From positions 1 to 8,674 of the forward strand of contig JBGPKT010000093.1 of the NCBI GenBank assembly GCA_041486115.1: a DNA stretch of 8,674 bases, given 5' to 3'. The notes beneath the pieces were generated by a model, which saw only the letters and a list, made by a program, of their open reading frames with translations, had not been told where the DNA came from and searched no databases. A program made the position numbers and the translations under genes. Shown here piece by piece: positions 6,139 to 8,674 of the stretch (the first letter of the stretch is position 1; each line of letters starts with the position of its first letter). Source of the stretch: JACQBY01 sp041486115 (GTDB lineage: Bacteria > Nitrospirota > Nitrospiria > JACQBW01).

Positions 6139-7713
6139 GTGAAGCGCATTTATCCGATCCTCGGTTTTTGTCTGATTCTGGCCCTCTTTTTATCAGGATG
6201 CTCCTCTCCCGGGCATAAAAACCCCAAAACAATTTCTGTCGGATCGATCGGCGACGCTCAAAAATTAAATCCGATCCTCGCCTCCGATGGCGCCTCTGCC
6301 GAGGTCGCGGGATGGGTTTTTAACGGCCTGGTAAAATATGATCCCGGCCTGAATCTCGTTCCCGACCTGGCTGAAAAGTTTGAAACGACCCCAGACTGTA
6401 AAAATGTCACCTTTTATCTTAAAAAAGGGGTCAAATGGCACGATGGGGAAGAGTTTACCGCTGACGATGTCCTGTTTACCTATCAAAAAATCGTTGACCC
6501 CAAAGTGGCCACTCCCTACAGCGGGGGATTTGAGCGGGTTGACCATGTCAGGGCCGTCAACCGGTATCAGGTTGAGGTCTCCTATAAAGAGGCGTTTGCG
6601 CCGGCTCTGGCCAACTGGGGATTGGGGATTATTCCCAAACATCTCCTGACCGGGAAAGACCTTCAAACCGACTCCTTTAACCAGCATCCCATCGGCACAG
6701 GCCCCTATAAATTTAAAGAATGGGCACCCCAGCAAAAAATCGTCCTCGAATCGAATCCTGACTATTTTGAAGGGGCTCCCGATATTCGTCAATATCTTTT
6801 CAGAGTGATTCCCGACTCGGCAACGATGTTCCTCGAACTTAAATCAGGAAACCTCGATTATATGGGGCTCACCCCGGTTCAGTTTCAAAAACAGACCGAC
6901 GCCCCCCTGTTTAAAGATAAATTCAATAAATTCCAATATCCGAGCTTTTCGTACACCTACCTTGGCTATAATTTGCGCAATCCTCTTTTCTCCGACAGGA
7001 ACATTCGGAAAGCCCTGACTTATGCGATCGACCGCCAGAGCCTGATTGACGGTATCTGGCTCGGTTACGGCAAGCTGGCAACCGGACCTTTTCCCCCCGA
7101 TTCATGGGCCTACAACCCGAACGTCAGCCCTTACCCTTATGATCCCGAGAAAGCTAAACAGCTTCTGGCCCAGGGAGGATGGACGCCCGGCCAGGATGGA
7201 ATTTTGCAAAAAAATGGAACGCGGTTTGAGTTTACGGTGATTACAAACCAGGGGAACGACGAACGGAAAAAAAGCGCGGAAATTATTCAGTCAAACCTTG
7301 CCCGGATCGGAATCAAGGTCAATATTCAGATTCTGGAATGGCAGGCCCTTCTTCATCAATACATTGACAAGAAAAAGTTTGAGGCCATTATTCTGGGATG
7401 GGGACTTGGCCAGGACCCAGATGCGTATGACATCTGGTATTCCCAAAAGACCAAGGAAGGAGAATTTAATTTTGTCTCCTATAATAACCCGAAAGTAGAT
7501 CAGCTCCTGATTGAAGGAAGAAAAACTTGCAACCAGGAAAAACGGAAAAAAATCTATCAGGAAATCCATGCCCTGATCGCAGACGATCAGCCTTATACTT
7601 TTTTGTATTATCCTCAGGCCCTCCCGATCCTTGCCAAAAGATTCACAGGCGTTAAGGTCACCCCGATCGGCATCTGGTGGAATTTCCCCCAATGGAAAGT
7701 CCTCGCCGAATAG
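6139..7713 (+). CDS. ABC transporter solute-binding lipoprotein, family 5 (oligopeptide/dipeptide type)
   Basis: This is predicted to be a lipid-anchored periplasmic receptor that delivers peptides (or nickel, or other ligands of this family) to an ABC importer. It has 524 residues. The signal peptide (1-20) has a basic start and hydrophobic core and ends in the lipobox LSGC, with Cys21 as the lipidation site. The family 5 signature lies around residues 61-115: FNGLVKYDPG, then LVPDLAEKFE, then VKWHDGEEFTADDVLFTY. Further in come the expected IGTGPYKFKEW and IRKALTYAIDR segments, and a C-terminal WWNFPQW. The start is GTG; AAGGA (6131-6135) overlaps the secG stop and is only 3 bp away, so it probably relies on coupling. 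It is the last gene of the operon. No permease or ATPase genes of a transporter are in the window, so the ligand and partners are unknown. Family sure, substrate not. Confidence 0.93.
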   Translation: MKRIYPILGFCLILALFLSGCSSPGHKNPKTISVGSIGDAQKLNPILASDGASAEVAGWVFNGLVKYDPGLNLVPDLAEKFETTPDCKNVTFYLKKGVKWHDGEEFTADDVLFTYQKIVDPKVATPYSGGFERVDHVRAVNRYQVEVSYKEAFAPALANWGLGIIPKHLLTGKDLQTDSFNQHPIGTGPYKFKEWAPQQKIVLESNPDYFEGAPDIRQYLFRVIPDSATMFLELKSGNLDYMGLTPVQFQKQTDAPLFKDKFNKFQYPSFSYTYLGYNLRNPLFSDRNIRKALTYAIDRQSLIDGIWLGYGKLATGPFPPDSWAYNPNVSPYPYDPEKAKQLLAQGGWTPGQDGILQKNGTRFEFTVITNQGNDERKKSAEIIQSNLARIGIKVNIQILEWQALLHQYIDKKKFEAIILGWGLGQDPDAYDIWYSQKTKEGEFNFVSYNNPKVDQLLIEGRKTCNQEKRKKIYQEIHALIADDQPYTFLYYPQALPILAKRFTGVKVTPIGIWWNFPQWKVLAE

Positions 7714-7721
7714 CCTCAGAT

Positions 7722-8291
7722 TTAATTAGAGAAAAAACGGAGTTCTGCTTCCGTGAGCCCCAATTCATTCACCCCTTCGGAACGGAACGGAGTGGACATT
7801 TTGATCTCGCGGGGTAGGGGCTGATCTGTACTTGCCGGAGAAGGAAAAAGACCGAAAATGGGATCGAAGATTAACCCCGGGGTCTCCTCACACGAAACCG
7901 CGCTGTATTTGAATAAAGAAATATCCAAAGTCAGAAAGGAACAGAGGTTTGCCCATTGCGGGTAATGAGGAACCAGCCCGATGACAAAAGGAGAAAGAGA
8001 GGGGTCAAACTCCTTTTTATTAAGATGGGCAATGGCCGAACTGTTTTGAGCAATCCAGGCCGCATGGGAAAGGATCTGCCCGGGGAATCCGGCGGTGGGT
8101 TTTAAGATTTCTATCGTTCCAACCCTTTTTTCTTTACTGTTTAAAACCAGCAAAAAAGGGGCGTCCTCCTGGTCGAGCGTCAGACGGTCAGCCAGAATGA
8201 TCAGGCTGGGGCGGATGGCCGGCAAATATACCGGAAGGAGTTTCAACAGCCATTCATAAGAAACCTCTTCTATCCGTTCAAATTTCAACAA
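7722..8291 (-). CDS. Uncharacterised 189-residue protein, possibly a degenerate PD-(D/E)XK nuclease fold
   Basis: I do not recognise this protein. It has 189 residues with no signal peptide or membrane segment. An N-terminal helical part (5-30) leads to ADRLTLDQEDAPFLLVLNS (34-52), then RVGTIEILKP (56-65) and QILSHAAWIAQN (72-83). That order (acidic residue, beta-hairpin, E-x-x-K, then a Q-x-x-x-x-A helix) loosely resembles the core of PD-(D/E)XK proteins of the NucS/DUF91 kind. The spacing of the E and K is wrong for a working site, so any relation may be structural only. The later stretch LDISLFKYSAV followed by GLIFDPIFGL would fit the end of such a fold. The start is TTG at 8291 or the adjacent TTG at 8288; AAGGA (8293-8297) is closer to normal spacing for the second. 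It lies 14 bp after the ATPase-like gene and probably shares its transcript. Confidence 0.6.
   Translation of the reverse strand: MLKFERIEEVSYEWLLKLLPVYLPAIRPSLIILADRLTLDQEDAPFLLVLNSKEKRVGTIEILKPTAGFPGQILSHAAWIAQNSSAIAHLNKKEFDPSLSPFVIGLVPHYPQWANLCSFLTLDISLFKYSAVSCEETPGLIFDPIFGLFPSPASTDQPLPREIKMSTPFRSEGVNELGLTEAELRFFSN
7732..7754 (-). terminator. Small intrinsic terminator for the minus-strand operon, inside the gene end
   Basis: Read on the minus strand, ACGGA (7754-7750) pairs with TCCGT (7741-7737) around an 8-nt loop. It runs straight into a tract of six U (7737-7732). The stem is only 5 bp, so strength is doubtful. The hairpin lies within the last codons of the 189-residue gene, whose stop is at 7724-7722. 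This fits a convergent junction with just 8 bp between the two stop codons. No equivalent hairpin was seen for the plus-strand operon. Confidence 0.4.
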
Positions 8292-8305
8292 GTCCTTACC
8301 CCGCG

Positions 8306-8674
8306 TTAAAATTCCTTCATGTTATTCGCCAGAGAGAAAAAACTGGCCGCTTGGACTTCACTTTCCATTAAAACCCTGGTCATCGTTCTCAATCCCTTTG
8401 GAACCAAGAGATGGCCGCTTTTCATAATGGGGCTTTGTTCGAAAATAGACTGTGAAATTGCAGGGTCTTTTAACAGATATCCGAGGCTGCTGACGGTTTT
8501 ATTCAAGTAAAGGGCCGCCCCTTTTAACATCTTTTCAAAAACCTCTTTAGCTTCATCAACAGTTATCACGTCGCAGATCCCCAGATAAATGGCAATGTCG
8601 GGTTTAAACGAAGAGAGGGTTTTTATAAAGGCATAGGTCTCGATTAAATTCTGCGTCTGCCCATCGGTAAATAA
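8306..8674 (-). CDS. Probable MinD/ParA/FlhG-type ATPase, C-terminal part; 5' end outside window
   Basis: The frame is open without a stop from 8308 to the right edge, giving 122 residues of an incomplete protein. The GTG at 8569 is an internal valine, not the start. The first residues (LFTDGQTQNLIETYAFIKTL) resemble the segment of MinD/FlhG-like ATPases where a Thr/Ser-rich turn leads into a (D/E)(A/T)YA(L/F)IK helix. The following part, with IYLGICDVITVDEAKEVFEKM, a helix ending in FL/YLN, then SSLGYLLKDPAISQSIFEQSP, matches the family's late beta-strand, EA-rich helix and D-x-x-(V/I)-x-x-(A/S)-(V/I) segment. The Walker A and B motifs needed to confirm an ATPase would be outside the window. 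In this family the protein binds membranes or partner machines and acts as an ATP switch in division, plasmid or flagellar placement. The role here is unknown. Confidence 0.55.
   Translation of the reverse strand, partial: LFTDGQTQNLIETYAFIKTLSSFKPDIAIYLGICDVITVDEAKEVFEKMLKGAALYLNKTVSSLGYLLKDPAISQSIFEQSPIMKSGHLLVPKGLRTMTRVLMESEVQAASFFSLANNMKEF

Noticed and set aside
6265..6792. 175-residue antisense frame opposite the solute-binding protein
   Set aside because: Shadow frame opposite a clear coding gene, with no independent support.
7874..7883. Perfect palindrome ACCCCGGGGT
   Set aside because: It has no loop and no following U tract and lies inside a coding gene, so it is not supported as a terminator or operator.
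8306..8569. An 87-residue stand-alone minus-strand gene starting at the GTG at 8569
   Set aside because: The same frame stays open to the right edge and the added residues continue the MinD-like pattern, so the GTG is an internal codon.
1..8674. CRISPR arrays, tRNA/rRNA genes, insertion sequences, riboswitches
   Set aside because: No regular repeat-spacer pattern, cloverleaf, transposase or long terminal repeat was found by reading both strands.

Overview
The window reads as a piece of a Gram-negative bacterial chromosome with moderate GC. The signs are a class A penicillin-binding protein of the PBP1A type, a predicted lipoprotein of the ABC solute-binding class, and the order gapA-pgk-tpiA-secG. 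That order is common in deltaproteobacterial, Nitrospirota-like and related lineages; no marker here fixes the phylum. There are no rRNA or tRNA genes, CRISPR arrays or insertion sequences that I can see. Several genes start with TTG or GTG (antitoxin, tpiA, the solute-binding protein, the 8.0-kb minus-strand gene).

Layout. (1) 3-1634 (+): the last 543 codons of a PBP1A-type transpeptidase/glycosyltransferase, entering from the left edge. (2) 1635-2561: an AT-rich patch with its own predicted promoter and a two-gene toxin-antitoxin-like pair, a ribbon-helix-helix protein and a PIN-domain protein, overlapping by 17 bp. (3) 2678-7713 (+): a tightly packed five-gene run, gapA, pgk, tpiA, secG and a family 5 solute-binding lipoprotein. 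The gaps are 15, 14, 24 and 6 bp, and a good sigma70-like promoter sits just upstream. (4) 7722-8674 (-): two convergent genes, the C-terminal part of what looks like a MinD/ParA/FlhG-type ATPase (entering from the right edge) and a downstream 189-residue protein of unknown function. The convergent stop codons are only 8 bp apart, and a small intrinsic terminator for the minus strand appears to lie inside the last codons of the 189-residue gene.

How the genes work together. GapA, Pgk and TpiA carry out consecutive triose-phosphate steps of glycolysis/gluconeogenesis. SecG and the lipoprotein share the transcript but serve protein export and solute (probably oligopeptide) uptake. The RHH/PIN pair looks like an insertion-type accessory module between the cell-wall gene and the central-metabolism operon. 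Most of the window is ordinary housekeeping DNA. The parts most worth a second look are the PIN protein with an altered acidic pocket and the uncharacterised ATPase plus 189-residue protein pair.
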